Source: Bacteroidota bacterium (GTDB taxonomy: Bacteria; Bacteroidota; Bacteroidia; NS11-12g; UBA9320). Taken from it: a stretch of DNA of 5,859 nt. The stretch lies in assembly GCA_003485825.1 (NCBI GenBank), contig DNHN01000163.1, positions 735-6,593 on the forward strand, written 5' to 3'. Positions within the stretch are counted from its first letter, which is position 1. Each line of letters opens with the position of its first letter. The notes beneath the pieces were generated by a model. That model was not told where the DNA came from, made no database searches, and was given only the letters and a program-made list of their open reading frames with translations. Positions 5,114 to 5,859 of this stretch are shown here, one piece after another. Made by a program: the position numbers and the translations under genes.

Positions 5114-5608
5114 TTAACCTCCTAACGGGCTTGACGCCGCGTCTAGACCTTTCCAAAGATCATCTACTTCTATCTTAAATGTTTTTACGTCCTTTTCAAA
5201 ATCCTGTACATCTTCTAAACCTTCTTCTACTTTATCTTCTAGGATTAGGAAGTCTTTTTCTAGTTGATTGACTTTATCTGTTGAAGCAGAAGCGTCATCT
5301 AGTACTTCCTGTTGTCTATCGCCTATATTTTTCAAGGTTACTCCTAGCTCTGCTAGTTTGCCTTGTAGGTGAGCAACGTTATTGTCTTCTAGTTGAGTCC
5401 TTACAGTTGCGAGATCCTGTTCTATATCAGATAAATCAGGTATTACTATAGAGCCTAAATCGTCTTCTATAGTGGCTACTCGAGAGAAAAACTCAGAAGC
5501 TGCCCAAATGCCCCCACCTATTGTAGTTGCGAAACTAAGCATAATTGCTATGTATACACCTTTGAATGTGGTTCCACCAATTGTCAATTCTGTATTCTCT
5601 AAACTCAT
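5114..5608 (-). CDS. Single-pass membrane protein with long coiled coil, function unknown
   Basis: The 164-residue protein begins with a short polar N-terminus (MSLENTELTIGGTTFK). One hydrophobic segment follows at residues 17-37 (GVYIAIMLSFATTIGGGIW within it). Residues 45-155 are acidic and heptad-like (IEDDLGSI, VRTQLEDN, LEKDFLILEDKVEEGLEDV), predicting a long coiled coil. The ATG at 5608-5606 overlaps the upstream stop as ATGA, with GGAG about 7 nt upstream. The TM-then-coiled-coil plan resembles an inner-membrane spanin (Rz-like), but no lipobox outer spanin is beside it. The position upstream of terminase also fits an uncharacterised virion or membrane protein. I would not assign a function. 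It ends 1 nt before the 29-residue gene and carries that gene's AGGAGG. Confidence 0.88.
   Translation of the reverse strand: MSLENTELTIGGTTFKGVYIAIMLSFATTIGGGIWAASEFFSRVATIEDDLGSIVIPDLSDIEQDLATVRTQLEDNNVAHLQGKLAELGVTLKNIGDRQQEVLDDASASTDKVNQLEKDFLILEDKVEEGLEDVQDFEKDVKTFKIEVDDLWKGLDAASSPLGG
5118..5123 (-). promoter_or_regulatory. Perfect AGGAGG ribosome binding site for the 29-residue gene
   Basis: AGGAGG lies within the last codons of the coiled-coil gene (CCG TTA GGA GGT TAA), 5 nt before the ATG at 5112-5110. It decides that the very short downstream frame is a gene, and it would also feed ribosomes to the overlapping 101-residue gene. Confidence 0.8.
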
Positions 5609-5859
5609 GGAAGTTCTCCCATTTCAGGTGCGGGATCGATATAAAAACCTCCGTCTGAAGGTCCTCCTAAGTATTCTTCTAGACCTTTTTTCGTATCATA
5701 TCCTAGTAAGGATGCGGTGTCGCCGTATTGGAAGTACCCATTGATCATTATAGGGGTTTGGGTATCCAACAACACATTAAGGTGATCATCCTGGGCACTG
5801 TAGAATGCGGTTGAGCGAGCCAAATTAGAAAAGCTATCTATAGTTATGGTATCAGTTGT
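5605..5859 (-). CDS. C-terminal end of a protein that begins beyond the window, function unknown
   Basis: The frame is open from the window edge to the TGA at 5607-5605, 84 codons of coding sequence. A TTG at 5823-5821 could be a start but has no ribosome site, and the 12 codons before it read as ordinary protein (TTDTITIDSFSN), so this is most likely the end of a longer gene. The visible part includes DTQTPIMINGYFQYGDTASLLGY and a Gly/Pro/acidic end (DPAPEMGELP). It overlaps the coiled-coil gene by 4 nt (ATGA), so it belongs to the same operon. No family recognised; a structural protein is possible from its setting only. Confidence 0.7.
   Translation of the reverse strand, partial: TTDTITIDSFSNLARSTAFYSAQDDHLNVLLDTQTPIMINGYFQYGDTASLLGYDTKKGLEEYLGGPSDGGFYIDPAPEMGELP

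Noticed and set aside
5472..5744. Plus-strand open frame of 90 codons.
   Set aside because: It is antisense to the coiled-coil gene and the partial upstream gene, which have a clean ATGA junction and sensible protein features.

Overview
This window is part of a tailed double-stranded DNA phage genome (Caudoviricetes, HK97-type head), or of a prophage carrying the same module. Every credible gene is on the minus strand, so the biological reading order runs from high to low coordinates. The DNA is AT-rich and tightly packed: most junctions are 1-nt gaps or short overlaps. The small lysine-rich proteins resemble, from memory, proteins common in marine phages, so a marine bacterial host is a reasonable guess. 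The AGGAGG-type ribosome sites and a perfect sigma70 promoter fit a bacterial host, but nothing here names it.

Layout in transcription order. (1) About 5859-5605: the C-terminal end of a protein that starts outside the window. (2) 5608-5114: a 164-residue protein with one N-terminal membrane segment and a long coiled coil. (3) 5112-5023: a 29-residue very basic mini-protein with a perfect AGGAGG site. (4) 5033-4728: a 101-residue extremely basic protein in the slot where a small terminase often lies. (5) 4683-3379: large terminase, the packaging ATPase/nuclease. (6) 3357-3329: a textbook sigma70 promoter. (7) 3315-2953: an HNH nuclease. (8) 2966-1767: the portal protein. (9) 1765-1445: a 106-residue protein with a possible helical DNA-binding domain and a Lys/Pro tail. 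(10) 1443-1: one uninterrupted frame joining the prohead protease, scaffold (delta) domain and major capsid protein, cut by the window edge.

Together these form a head-assembly and DNA-packaging module. Terminase, possibly helped by the HNH protein, cuts and pumps DNA through the portal into a shell of capsid protein whose scaffold domain is removed by the protease. Two features stand out. The protease and capsid genes are fused, yet a well-placed Shine-Dalgarno and in-frame ATG sit exactly at the expected capsid start, which would let capsid be made in excess without the protease. A consensus promoter between terminase and HNH could separately boost the structural genes.

The longest gaps without a gene are 63 nt (3316-3378) and 44 nt (4684-4727). 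I see no tRNA, rRNA, CRISPR array, insertion sequence, attachment site, origin or convincing intrinsic terminator.
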